Below the pieces are notes generated by a model. The model was given only the letters and a program-made list of their open reading frames with translations, did not search any database and was not told the DNA's origin. DNA of 64,000 bases from positions 1-64,000 of the forward strand of contig CANASP010000004.1 of assembly GCA_947364365.1 (NCBI GenBank), written 5' to 3'. The DNA comes from an uncultured Alistipes sp. (GTDB taxonomy: Bacteria > Bacteroidota > Bacteroidia > Bacteroidales > Rikenellaceae). Positions 25,453 to 33,429 of the stretch are shown here, piece after piece (within the stretch, counting starts at the first letter, position 1; the number at the start of each line of letters is the position of its first letter). The position numbers and the translations under genes were made by a program.

Positions 25453-27518
25453 GGCTGATGGCGTTTGCCCCATCGGGGCGTTATACCGACGAATAGCTCG
25501 AAGTGGATGCCCGGCATCGGACGCGAGAGCACCGAAAGATACTCCTCGTCGAAGAGGTTGTTCACTGCCCCCTTGACCGACAGATCGGCCCACCGGAAGG
25601 CGAAACGCTTCTCGAGCGAGAGGTTGTTCATAAAGTAGGCCGGCAGGTGGCCCGTCAGCGTGGTGTCGTTGCTCGACATCGTATAGCGCCGGCTGTACCA
25701 GCACCACTTGTAGAGCAGCGTCCAGGTGCGCCACGCGAGCCGCCCGGTGAGCGCCGCCGAATGTTCGGGCACATAGGGCAGCTGCTTGCCCACGGAGCGG
25801 TCGTCCTCGGTCATCGGCTCGCCGCAGTTGATCGACGGGGTCCACGAGTAGGTGCCGTCGAGTCCGAGCCGCCACGCCTGCGCGAGAGCTACGTCGAGGT
25901 CGGCCTGCAACTCGACGCCGTAGGCGTGGACCCGCTTGAGGTTGCGGGGAGAGAAGAAGCCCTTGGTCGTCGGCAGCCAGACGATCCAGTCGTCGACGTG
26001 CGAATCGAACCACGTGGCCGAGCCCGAAAGCCGGTAGGAGCCCGCACGGCCCGCGGCGAACGAAAGGCCGGCGTCGTAGGTCCAGCCCCGCTCCTTTTTC
26101 AGGTCGGGATTGCCGCCCGGCAGGAAATAGAGGTCGTTCAGGGTCGGGAAGCGGAAGTTGCGCGAAAGGGAGGCCTTGACCGTCAGGTCGCCCCGCTCGG
26201 AGAGTACGCCGTCGACGAACAGCGCCGGGATCGGCGGCGTCCACTCCGTGCCGAAAAGCTCTTCGCGCAGCACCGCCGACACGCCGAACCGGTCCGTAGG
26301 GCGCCATTTGGCCGAGAGCGACCCCGAGAGCTCGACACGACGCTGGTCGTATCCCACCACGGCCTGATCGCCGTCCTGGCGGATGATGTTCCGGTCGCGG
26401 CTCTCGACCAGGTGCTGATGGGCCGCGAGCGAGGCGGTGAAGAGCCAGCGCCGGCCGATGCTGTACTGGCCGTCGACCTGCCCGTAAAAGGTATCGACGC
26501 GGCTGCGCGAGCGGGTCATCGGGGTCATCGTGCCGTTGCCCGGGTCGCGCTCGTAGTCGTAGGCCATCCGCGTGTGGATATAACCGGCGCGGGCGGCTAC
26601 CTTCCAGTCGCGGCGCAGGTGGTCCCACGAGACCACCCCGCGGAAGGTCCGCTCGCGCTGGCTGTTCTCGAACGCCGTCCGGTCGGCATAGTCGGTGGTG
26701 AGCACCGGCAGTTCGCGGTCGGAGTCGACGTACCACGCATTCAGGCCGAAGCGGTCGCCGCGGCCGGTGTTGTAGTAGACCTCCTGCAACAGGTGCAGGT
26801 CCTTGAACGCACCGCTGCGGTTGCGCTCCACGGGATAGTAGGAGCCGACGATGTTCATCTCGTCGTCGTAGACGTTCTCCTTCTTGTCGCGGTTGCGGTA
26901 GGGGTAGTCGTTGGACGACGAGGAGTAGACGGCACGCGTCGAGAGCTGCCAATGGTCGTCGCCCCAGGTCATACGCAGGAACTCGTCGAAGGTGCCGAAC
27001 GACCCGAAGCCCTGGACATATTGCAGCGCGAAGCCGCGGGCCTCGGCCGGCCGGGTCGCCAGCTTCACGGCACCCCCCAGGCCGCCGCCCGTCTCGCCGA
27101 CCGACGAGGTGCCGTGCAGCAGCGAGGCGTCGTCGATGAAGTACGAGGGGATCATCGAGAAATCGGTCATGCCCAGCATCGGCGAGTTGATCTTCATGCC
27201 GTTCCACGTCACCTGCGTATGGGAGGGCGACGTGCCGCGGAAGGCTGCCGTCGAGAGCGTGGCGCGGCCGTAGCTCTTGACGAAGATCGACGAATGGAAG
27301 GTCAGCACGTCGGCCATCGACAGGGCGATGTTCTCCTTGAGCACGGCCGAGTCGAGGCGGGTACGCTGCACGCCGACCTCCCCGATCGGGCGGCTGCCCA
27401 CGACCTGCACCCCGGGGATGGCGTGGATGCGGCGGGACCAGTCCTCCTGCGGCGCAGGTTCCCGGGCCGCGAGCCCGGCCGGAAGCAGGAGAAGGAGCAG
27501 TACACGGAGTCGCTTCAT
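25449..27518 (-). CDS. btuB: TonB-dependent outer-membrane cobalamin receptor
   Basis: 689 residues: signal peptide, plug domain (residues about 40-160, with VTWNGMKINSPMLGMTDFSM and GGGLGGAVKL) and a 22-strand barrel that ends FVGITPRWGKRHQP. Assigned to cobalamin because it follows a B12 riboswitch and a BtuG homologue. Its stop overlaps btuF as ATGA. Confidence 0.9.
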   Translation of the reverse strand: MKRLRVLLLLLLPAGLAAREPAPQEDWSRRIHAIPGVQVVGSRPIGEVGVQRTRLDSAVLKENIALSMADVLTFHSSIFVKSYGRATLSTAAFRGTSPSHTQVTWNGMKINSPMLGMTDFSMIPSYFIDDASLLHGTSSVGETGGGLGGAVKLATRPAEARGFALQYVQGFGSFGTFDEFLRMTWGDDHWQLSTRAVYSSSSNDYPYRNRDKKENVYDDEMNIVGSYYPVERNRSGAFKDLHLLQEVYYNTGRGDRFGLNAWYVDSDRELPVLTTDYADRTAFENSQRERTFRGVVSWDHLRRDWKVAARAGYIHTRMAYDYERDPGNGTMTPMTRSRSRVDTFYGQVDGQYSIGRRWLFTASLAAHQHLVESRDRNIIRQDGDQAVVGYDQRRVELSGSLSAKWRPTDRFGVSAVLREELFGTEWTPPIPALFVDGVLSERGDLTVKASLSRNFRFPTLNDLYFLPGGNPDLKKERGWTYDAGLSFAAGRAGSYRLSGSATWFDSHVDDWIVWLPTTKGFFSPRNLKRVHAYGVELQADLDVALAQAWRLGLDGTYSWTPSINCGEPMTEDDRSVGKQLPYVPEHSAALTGRLAWRTWTLLYKWCWYSRRYTMSSNDTTLTGHLPAYFMNNLSLEKRFAFRWADLSVKGAVNNLFDEEYLSVLSRPMPGIHFELFVGITPRWGKRHQP

Positions 27519-27530
27519 GGTCGGTCGGGT

Positions 27531-28595
27531 TTATTTCCAGCAGAAAGCGCCGGGCGTCACGCCCGCATAGAACCGGTCGAGCAGCTCGCCCGACGACGCA
27601 TAGCGGCGGACGACGCCCTGCTGCTGGTAGTCGATGGCGTCGGCCACATAGACATCGCCGCGCTCGGGATCGACCGTCAGTCCGTAATATAAGGTGCCGT
27701 CGCCGCGGACGAAGGGTTGCCCGGGGAGGCGGTCGGCAGCCGTCTCCATGCACCAGATGTCGTCGTCGATCCAGTAGAGCCGATCGCCCGCGCCGTTGAG
27801 CCGCATCGCCGAGGGGGAGCTGCCCAGGCGGAACTCGAACCGCCGCTCGACGGCGAAGGTCTCGGGGTCGATGCGGCAGAGGGAGGGGGCCTCATAGCCG
27901 TAGGGGCTCCCCTCGTAGCCGCCGTCGGTGAGCGTCCACAGCTTCCGGTTGCAGTCCATGACCAGCGACACGGGCTGGATGCCCACCGTGAGCTCGTCGA
28001 CCACCCGGTCCGTCTCGGTGTCGATCTTCAGGATGCGGTTCTGGTACGACCAGCAGTTGACGTAGAGGTAGCGGCCGTCCTGCACCATCTGCTCCGTCGA
28101 GCCGCTCTCCATCGTCATGCCCGGGCACTCGATGTAGCCCATGATGCGGTAGCGGCGGGGATCGACGACGAAGATGCGGTTGTCCCACAGCTGCGTGACA
28201 TAGGCCTTGTCGTCCGAAAGGAAATGGATGTAACGGGGCGAGGTGAGGTTGGTGATGCGGCCCACCTCGCGGAAGGTCGCCAGATCGATGGCGAAGATGA
28301 CGTGGGAGTTGTTGACCACGATCCACCCCACGTCGCCGCGGACGGTCATCGACTGCGCCACATCGCCCAGCCGGAAGCCGTTGGCGCGGCGGAAGAGTTC
28401 GTTCTCGACCCGCCGCGTCTCGGGATCGTAGAACGAGAGCGTGGCGTTGCCGTACTGGAAGTTGCCCTCGTTGAGCACGAAGAGCCCCCGGGCCGGAGCC
28501 TCGAACGTTTCGGTCGAGCCGTAGTCCCATTTCATGCAGCCCCCCAGCAGGAGCGCCGCCAGCGTGGCGAAGAGTATGCGTCGTGCGGTTTTCAT
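27531..28595 (-). CDS. btuG: BtuG-like surface cobalamin-binding lipoprotein (DUF5074/YncE propeller)
   Basis: 354 residues from the ATG at 28595, which opens a lipoprotein signal with lipobox LLGGC; an upstream in-frame ATG at 28610 is less likely. The body is a seven-bladed propeller (repeats such as VDPRRYRIMGYIECPG, IDTETDRVVDELTVGIQPVS). Known Bacteroides BtuG proteins sit on BtuB and capture B12 with very high affinity. First gene of the operon, 12 bp before btuB. Confidence 0.88.
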   Translation of the reverse strand: MKTARRILFATLAALLLGGCMKWDYGSTETFEAPARGLFVLNEGNFQYGNATLSFYDPETRRVENELFRRANGFRLGDVAQSMTVRGDVGWIVVNNSHVIFAIDLATFREVGRITNLTSPRYIHFLSDDKAYVTQLWDNRIFVVDPRRYRIMGYIECPGMTMESGSTEQMVQDGRYLYVNCWSYQNRILKIDTETDRVVDELTVGIQPVSLVMDCNRKLWTLTDGGYEGSPYGYEAPSLCRIDPETFAVERRFEFRLGSSPSAMRLNGAGDRLYWIDDDIWCMETAADRLPGQPFVRGDGTLYYGLTVDPERGDVYVADAIDYQQQGVVRRYASSGELLDRFYAGVTPGAFCWK

Positions 28596-28634
28596 GTCGA
28601 TGTACGCCAATTTCCCGTGGCCGTGTATCCGATC

Positions 28635-28808
28635 AGGGTCGGGCAGGTCTTCTGGCTCGTTCCGCCCGTCGCGCCTTCTCGGCGGATGGCCGCCAATGGC
28701 AAGCGTGCGACGGGGTGTTGCTGGAACTTACAGCTGCGAGTACAGCTCCGGATTCGCACCGGTATTCCCTCCTCTCGGCCGCCGACGCGCAGGCGACGGC
28801 GGAACCCG
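28635..28808 (-). promoter_or_regulatory. cobalamin riboswitch
   Basis: Read on the minus strand, the leader contains in order GGGAATACCGGTGCGAATCC, a CTGTACTCGCAGCTGTAAG segment, and near the 3' end GCCAGAAGACCTGCC. These are the conserved core (including the B12 box) of the AdoCbl/cobalamin riboswitch, in the right order and spacing. It ends about 40 nt before btuG, so B12 should repress the btuG-btuB-btuF-btuC-btuD transcript. Confidence 0.95.
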
Positions 28809-28814
28809 ACGCCG

Positions 28815-28822
28815 CGAAGGTA
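28815..28822 (-). promoter_or_regulatory. btu operon promoter (-7 box)
   Basis: The minus strand reads TACCTTCG, 12 bp past the pdxB stop and just before the riboswitch. It separates the btu operon from pdxB. Confidence 0.65.
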
Positions 28823-28833
28823 CGAAAATTCCG

Positions 28834-29838
28834 TCAGAAATACTCGCGGCGGTAGCGATAATTGTCGCGCAAGTGCTCGAAATCAGCGGGCGACGCCTTC
28901 AGACGCCGGCTCTCGGCCTCGATGTCGTAGACGTCGCGGATCGTCCCGCACAGCGCCTCCCACGCGATGGGGCGCGGAGCCGAGGGGGCCGCCTCGGCGG
29001 GATACCAGCCGCTAATCGGCAGATCGAAGCGGCGGGCGACGGCCTCGACGGCCATCGCCGTGGCGGTGGCCTTGCCCTGCTCGGAGTAGCCGGCGATGTG
29101 GGGCGTGGCGATCGCGGCCCCGGCGAGCAGCGCCGGGTCGATCGCGGGTTCGCGCTCCCAGACGTCGAGGCAGTAGTCCAGGCCGCTCCGGCGGAGCGCA
29201 TCGCCGTCGACCACGCCGCCGCGCGAGGAGTTGAGCACCGTGGCTCCGGGCTTCATCGCCCCCAGCAGCGCGGCGTCGGCCAGGTGGCGGGTCGAGGCGT
29301 CGAGCGGCGTGTGGAAGGTGAGGATGTCGGCCGCACGCGCCACCTCCCCGATCGGCCGGAAGCCGCACCCCTCGCGCGCCTCGCGCGGCGGGTCGCAGCA
29401 GACGACGCGGAAGCCCCACGCCTCGGCATAGGTTTTGACGAGCGAACCGACATGCCCCACGCCGACCACCCCCAGCGTGCGCTCCGAAGGGTGCCACCCC
29501 CCGCGGCGGGCGAGCGATTCGAGCGCGGCGGCTACCCATTGCAACACCCCGCGGGCGTTGCACCCGGCAGCGGTGGCCACCTCGATGCCGTGCGCAGCGC
29601 ACCACGCGCGGTCGATGTGGTCGAAACCGATGGTCGCGGTGGCGACGAGCCGCACGCGCGACGAGGCGAGCAGCCGTTCGTCGCAGCGCGTGCGCGTGCG
29701 GACGATGAGGGCGTCGGCGTCGCGCACGTCGCCGGGAGCGATCGCAGCGCCGGGCAGATAGCGCACCTCGGCCCAAGGCTCGAGCACGCCGCGCAGAAAG
29801 GGAACGGCGCTGTCGGCGATGATTTTCAGACGGTTCAT
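28834..29838 (-). CDS. pdxB: erythronate-4-phosphate dehydrogenase
   Basis: 334 residues. D-isomer 2-hydroxyacid dehydrogenase with NAD motif GVGHVGSLV (about residues 125-133) and PdxB-type sequence TATIGFDHIDRAWCAAHGIE, GCNARGVLQW, HTPLDA, HIAGYSEQGK. It oxidises 4-phosphoerythronate in pyridoxal phosphate synthesis. PLP users such as tryptophanase are encoded nearby, although the gene stands alone with its own promoter. Confidence 0.95.
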   Translation of the reverse strand: MNRLKIIADSAVPFLRGVLEPWAEVRYLPGAAIAPGDVRDADALIVRTRTRCDERLLASSRVRLVATATIGFDHIDRAWCAAHGIEVATAAGCNARGVLQWVAAALESLARRGGWHPSERTLGVVGVGHVGSLVKTYAEAWGFRVVCCDPPREAREGCGFRPIGEVARAADILTFHTPLDASTRHLADAALLGAMKPGATVLNSSRGGVVDGDALRRSGLDYCLDVWEREPAIDPALLAGAAIATPHIAGYSEQGKATATAMAVEAVARRFDLPISGWYPAEAAPSAPRPIAWEALCGTIRDVYDIEAESRRLKASPADFEHLRDNYRYRREYF

Positions 29839-29868
29839 TTTGTCGGAGGGTGTTGTTTTTTACAGGGG

Positions 29869-29904
29869 CAAAGATACGCTATTTTTAAATTTTTTGTAAC
29901 TTTG
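29869..29904. promoter_or_regulatory. divergent promoters between pdxB and the agmatinase-family gene
   Basis: 29869-29876 reads TATCTTTG on the minus strand (for pdxB) and 29897-29904 reads TAACTTTG on the plus strand, in an A+T-rich island with the two -7 boxes 20 bp apart. Confidence 0.75.
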
Positions 29905-29923
29905 CTCGTTACATATCATCGCA

Positions 29924-30961
29924 ATGCGCATGGAACAGAAAACATTCGATCCCGACGGCGTGGGTGTGGCCAACGGCGCCTACTTCGGTCTGCCGTTCGA
30001 ACCGGACTCGGCCGATCTGGTGCTCATTTCGGCGCCGTGGGACGTCACGGTCTCCTACGGTGCGGGCACGGCCTACGGCCCCGATGCGATCATCGAGGCC
30101 TCGACGCAGCTCGACTTCCACGAGCCGCTGGCCCCCGAGGCGTGGCGGCGCGGCATCGCGACGGCCGACGTCGACTACTCGCTGCTGGAGACTTCGCAAC
30201 GGCTGCGGGCCGATGCGGTGCGGGTGATCGAGCACCTCGAAGGGGGCGGCGCGGCCGACGACGACGCGATCCTGCGCAAGCTGCGCCGCGTCAACGAGGG
30301 GTGCGCCGCGATGAACGCCGCGATCCGCTCGCAGGCGGGCCGCTGGCTCTCGGCCGGCAAGCTCGTGGGGCTGGTGGGCGGCGACCACTCAACGCCCTAC
30401 GGACTGGTGTGCGCACTCGCCGAACGGCACGCGTCGTTCGGCGTGCTGCACGTCGACGCCCACATGGACCTACGCGTCGCCTACGAAGGGTTCGAGTTCT
30501 CCCACGCGTCGATCATGCACAACCTGCTGCGCGACGTTCCGCAGATCGAGCGTCTGGTGCAGGTCGGCGTGCGCGATTTCTGCCGCACGGAGGCCGAGGC
30601 GGCCGAAGGGTCGGAGCGCATAGCGTCGTTCCCCGGCTTCGACCTTTCGGCGGCGATGTTCCGCGGCGAGACGTGGGACGCGCTCTGCCGCCGGATCGTC
30701 GAGACGCTGCCCCGCGAGGTCTACGTCAGCTTCGACATCGACGGATTGAGCCCCGACTGCTGCCCCCACACGGGAACCCCCGTGCCGGGCGGGTTGTCGT
30801 TCGACCAGGCCGTGTGGCTGCTCGACACGCTGGTGCGGTCGGGCCGCCGGATCATCGGCTTCGACGTGGTCGAGGTGGCGCCCGCCGGCGAGGAGCGCAT
30901 CGACGCCATCGTCGGGGCACGCATGCTGTGGAAGCTCTGCTCGCTGACGCTCAAGCGATAG
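29924..30961 (+). CDS. agmatinase/arginase (ureohydrolase) family protein
   Basis: 345 residues. The binuclear Mn site is complete: His155 in GGDHS, Asp178, His180 and Asp182 in DAHMD, Asp271 and Asp273 in SFDIDG. It hydrolyses a guanidino substrate, probably agmatine or formiminoglutamate; the sequence does not decide. ATG 29930 is an alternative start. The 120 bp after it are G+C-rich hairpin sequence. Confidence 0.88.
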   Translation: MRMEQKTFDPDGVGVANGAYFGLPFEPDSADLVLISAPWDVTVSYGAGTAYGPDAIIEASTQLDFHEPLAPEAWRRGIATADVDYSLLETSQRLRADAVRVIEHLEGGGAADDDAILRKLRRVNEGCAAMNAAIRSQAGRWLSAGKLVGLVGGDHSTPYGLVCALAERHASFGVLHVDAHMDLRVAYEGFEFSHASIMHNLLRDVPQIERLVQVGVRDFCRTEAEAAEGSERIASFPGFDLSAAMFRGETWDALCRRIVETLPREVYVSFDIDGLSPDCCPHTGTPVPGGLSFDQAVWLLDTLVRSGRRIIGFDVVEVAPAGEERIDAIVGARMLWKLCSLTLKR

Positions 30962-31060
30962 CGCATCGGCCGAGCCGATACGCCGGCGGATCGCACGGCG
31001 GCCCTGCGGGCCGTGGGCTCCGGCGGTCGACGGCCCCGAAGCCGGCAGACGAAGAAACGA

Positions 31061-31068
31061 TACCTTTA
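31061..31068 (+). promoter_or_regulatory. possible nhaA -7 box
   Basis: TACCTTTA differs from the consensus only at the last base and lies 16 nt before the nhaA ATG in the only A+T-rich stretch of the gap. Confidence 0.45.
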
Positions 31069-31084
31069 ATAATAGTATAACACT

Positions 31085-32482
31085 ATGCGTCTATTTTCAA
31101 TGTACCGCTGGGTCCGCACACGCCACGAGCTGGGCTGCCGCGGACGCGGATTCATGGAAGCTCCCTGGGCGGGCGGCGTCGTGCTGCTCGCGTGCGTGGC
31201 CATCGCCATGCTGCTGGCCAACCTGCCGTGGACGGCACCCTTCTACCGCCACCTGCTGGAGACTGACCTCTCGCTGCTCGTCAAGTCGCCCGACGGGGTG
31301 ATCGACTGGGCCTTCCCCGAAGGGATGACCGTCGAGAAGCTCATCAACGACGGTCTGATGGTGATCTTCTTCTTCACCGTGGGCCTCGAAATCAAGCGCG
31401 AGGTAGTCTGCGGCCACCTCTCGTCGGTGCGTCAGGCGATCCTGCCGGTGATCGCGGCCGCAGGCGGCATGCTGGCTCCGGCGCTGATCTTCACGCTCTT
31501 CAACCACGGGACGCTGGCGGCCAACGGCTGGGGAATCCCCACCGCCACGGACATCGCCTTCGCCGTGGGTATCCTCTCGATGCTGGGCGACCGCGTGCCC
31601 GTCTCGCTCAAGATCTTCCTCACGGCGCTGGCCATCGCCGACGACCTGGGCGCGATCCTGGTCATCGCCCTCTTCTACGGAGGCGAACTGCAATGGGGCT
31701 GTCTGGCCGCCTCGCTGGCGATCCTGGCGCTGCTCTACTTCATGAACCGCATGGGCGAGAAGCGCATGTTCTTCTACCTCGTCCCGGCCTTCGTCGTCTG
31801 GGGTCTCTTCTACTACTCGGGCATCCACTCGACCCTCTCGGGCGTGGCGATGGCCCTCGTGATCCCCATGCGGCCCCGCTTCCGCAAGGAGTATTTCATG
31901 CACAAGATGCCGTGGCTCAAGGAGCGGCTCCTCAACGCCAACCCCGACCGCAACGGCGACGGCGTGGAGGACGACTTCCCCAACGAGGAGCACCGCTTCT
32001 ACATGCGGCAGATGCAACGGCTGGCCTCGGGCTCGGTGGGCATGAGCTACCGGCTCGAACATGCGCTGACCCCCTACGTGACCTTCCTCATCATGCCCGT
32101 CTTCGCGCTGGCCAATGCCGGCGTGGAGATCACCTCGGTCGAGTACTTCAACATCTTCCACCTCTCGCCCGAGCTGGGCTCGGTGGGCATGGGCGTCTTC
32201 TTCGGCCTGCTGGTGGGCAAGCCGCTGGGCATCTTCCTCGCGAGCTGGGCCGCCGTCAAGACGCGTCTGGCCGTGGTGCCCGACGGAGCGTCGTGGCGGA
32301 TGCTGCTGGCCGTGGCCTGCCTGGGCGGTATCGGTTTCACCATGTCGCTCTTCGTCGACTCGCTGGCCTACACCGACCCGACGCTGATCGACCGCGGCAA
32401 GATCGCCATCCTGATGGGATCGACCGCCGCCGCAGTGGCCGGCATCGTGCTCATCATGCTCTTCTCCAGAAAAAAGGCATAG
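31085..32482 (+). CDS. nhaA: Na+/H+ antiporter NhaA
   Basis: 465 residues, about eleven or twelve membrane helices. Family signatures include LLAN near the first helix, INDGLMVIFFFTVGLEIKRE, PTATDIAFAVGIL and ALAIADDLGAI, which contains the two adjacent Asp of the ion site. A soluble insertion rich in charged residues (NPDRNGDGVEDDFPNEEHRF, about residues 283-302) interrupts the usual helix order, typical of Bacteroidota NhaA. It exports Na+ in exchange for protons. Followed after 4 bp by an FKBP lipoprotein gene. Confidence 0.95.
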   Translation: MRLFSMYRWVRTRHELGCRGRGFMEAPWAGGVVLLACVAIAMLLANLPWTAPFYRHLLETDLSLLVKSPDGVIDWAFPEGMTVEKLINDGLMVIFFFTVGLEIKREVVCGHLSSVRQAILPVIAAAGGMLAPALIFTLFNHGTLAANGWGIPTATDIAFAVGILSMLGDRVPVSLKIFLTALAIADDLGAILVIALFYGGELQWGCLAASLAILALLYFMNRMGEKRMFFYLVPAFVVWGLFYYSGIHSTLSGVAMALVIPMRPRFRKEYFMHKMPWLKERLLNANPDRNGDGVEDDFPNEEHRFYMRQMQRLASGSVGMSYRLEHALTPYVTFLIMPVFALANAGVEITSVEYFNIFHLSPELGSVGMGVFFGLLVGKPLGIFLASWAAVKTRLAVVPDGASWRMLLAVACLGGIGFTMSLFVDSLAYTDPTLIDRGKIAILMGSTAAAVAGIVLIMLFSRKKA

Positions 32483-32486
32483 GACG

Positions 32487-33200
32487 ATGAGACGATCCGC
32501 AATACTCCTCGCCGCGCTGGCCGCTCTCGCCGCCGGAGCCTGCTCGAAACACGGGGGCGGCAGCGCAAGGATAGCCTCCGACAGCGATTCGGTGGCCTAC
32601 ATTCTCGGGATGAACATGGGCCTCACGCTCCAGCGCATGGACTCGACGCTCAACGTCGAGGCCGTGTGCGCGGGGATCCGCGAGGCCTTCGCCGGGACGA
32701 CGCGGCTCACCATGGAGGAGGCCAAAGCCTACTACCTGCGCTACATGAACCACACGCTGCCCGAACGGGCGCGGGCCCACGAGGAGGAGTTCCTCGCCGA
32801 GGTGGCCCGCACCAACCGCTCGTTCGCCCGCACCGAGTCGGGCGTGACCTACCGCGTCGCGGAGGTGGGCGACCAGGAGTTGCTGCCCGAACGCACCACC
32901 GACAGCGTGGCGCTGCGCTGGGTGATCCGCACGACCGACGGAACGGTCCGCTACTCCTCCTACGAGCGGGGCGACACGCTGCGCACGACGCTGGGCGAGC
33001 TGCTGCCGGGCGTGCGCGAGAGCGTCAAGTTCATAGGCAAGGGAGGCCGCATCGAGACGTGGCTGCCCGCGGCCGAGGCCTACGGCGCCGGCGGCGACGC
33101 GACGCTGGGGATCGGCCCCAACGCCACGCTCCGCTACGAGATCGAACTCGTCGACGTCGGCCGCAACACGGGACGCAAAAGGGTCGATCTGCGGCGATAG
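32487..33200 (+). CDS. FKBP-like lipoprotein, degenerate active site
   Basis: 237 residues. Lipobox LAAGAC anchors it. N-terminal FKBP dimerisation domain (SVAYILGMNMG) and a C-terminal FKBP fold (residues about 125-230, GVRESVKFIGKGGRIETWLP and GIGPNATLRYEIELVDV). Active-site positions differ from FKBP: the HY of VHY is RW, FD is RY, and the PGW tryptophan is Val. It is therefore probably a chaperone or scaffold rather than a prolyl isomerase. Directly follows nhaA. Confidence 0.85.
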   Translation: MRRSAILLAALAALAAGACSKHGGGSARIASDSDSVAYILGMNMGLTLQRMDSTLNVEAVCAGIREAFAGTTRLTMEEAKAYYLRYMNHTLPERARAHEEEFLAEVARTNRSFARTESGVTYRVAEVGDQELLPERTTDSVALRWVIRTTDGTVRYSSYERGDTLRTTLGELLPGVRESVKFIGKGGRIETWLPAAEAYGAGGDATLGIGPNATLRYEIELVDVGRNTGRKRVDLRR

Positions 33201-33230
33201 GCCGCCCGAAGACAGATGGCCCGGAGCATC

Positions 33231-33378
33231 CGCACTTTGACTAAAGTCGAAGATACTTCGTCTCGGCATAATCAAGCGTTTCGCTTGCTTCTGCGCTCGA
33301 CTTTTCGCACTTTGACTAAAGTCGAAGATACTTCGTCTCGGCAAAATGCAAGCGAGCTTGCTTTTGCTCTCGACTTTT
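33231..33378 (+). repeat. promoter-embedded palindromic repeat, two tandem units
   Basis: Unit 1 is 33231-33305 (75 bp), unit 2 is 33306-33378 (73 bp). Each begins CGCACTTTGACTAAAGTCGA, continues AGATACTTCGTCTCGGC, has a central palindrome (CAAGCG-TTT-CGCTTG in unit 1, GCAAGCGAGCTTGC in unit 2) and ends CTCGACTTTT. Both contain the palindrome CGAAG-ATA-CTTCG. Each unit start resembles a decayed -7 region, while the true -7 follows unit 2. Confidence 0.85.
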
Positions 33379-33380
33379 CG

Positions 33381-33388
33381 TATCTTTG
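33381..33388 (+). promoter_or_regulatory. -7 box of the second FKBP gene
   Basis: TATCTTTG immediately after the repeat array, 42 nt before the start codon. Confidence 0.75.
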
Positions 33389-33429
33389 GCGGTCCGTAGA
33401 AAAATAGAACCAAAAAAAGGATAAAAAAA

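Noticed and set aside
24319..27753. A single 1144-codon minus frame through btuB and btuF
   Set aside because: Only its last 377 codons are protein-like (BtuF, with its own lipoprotein signal). The rest is an out-of-frame reading of btuB.
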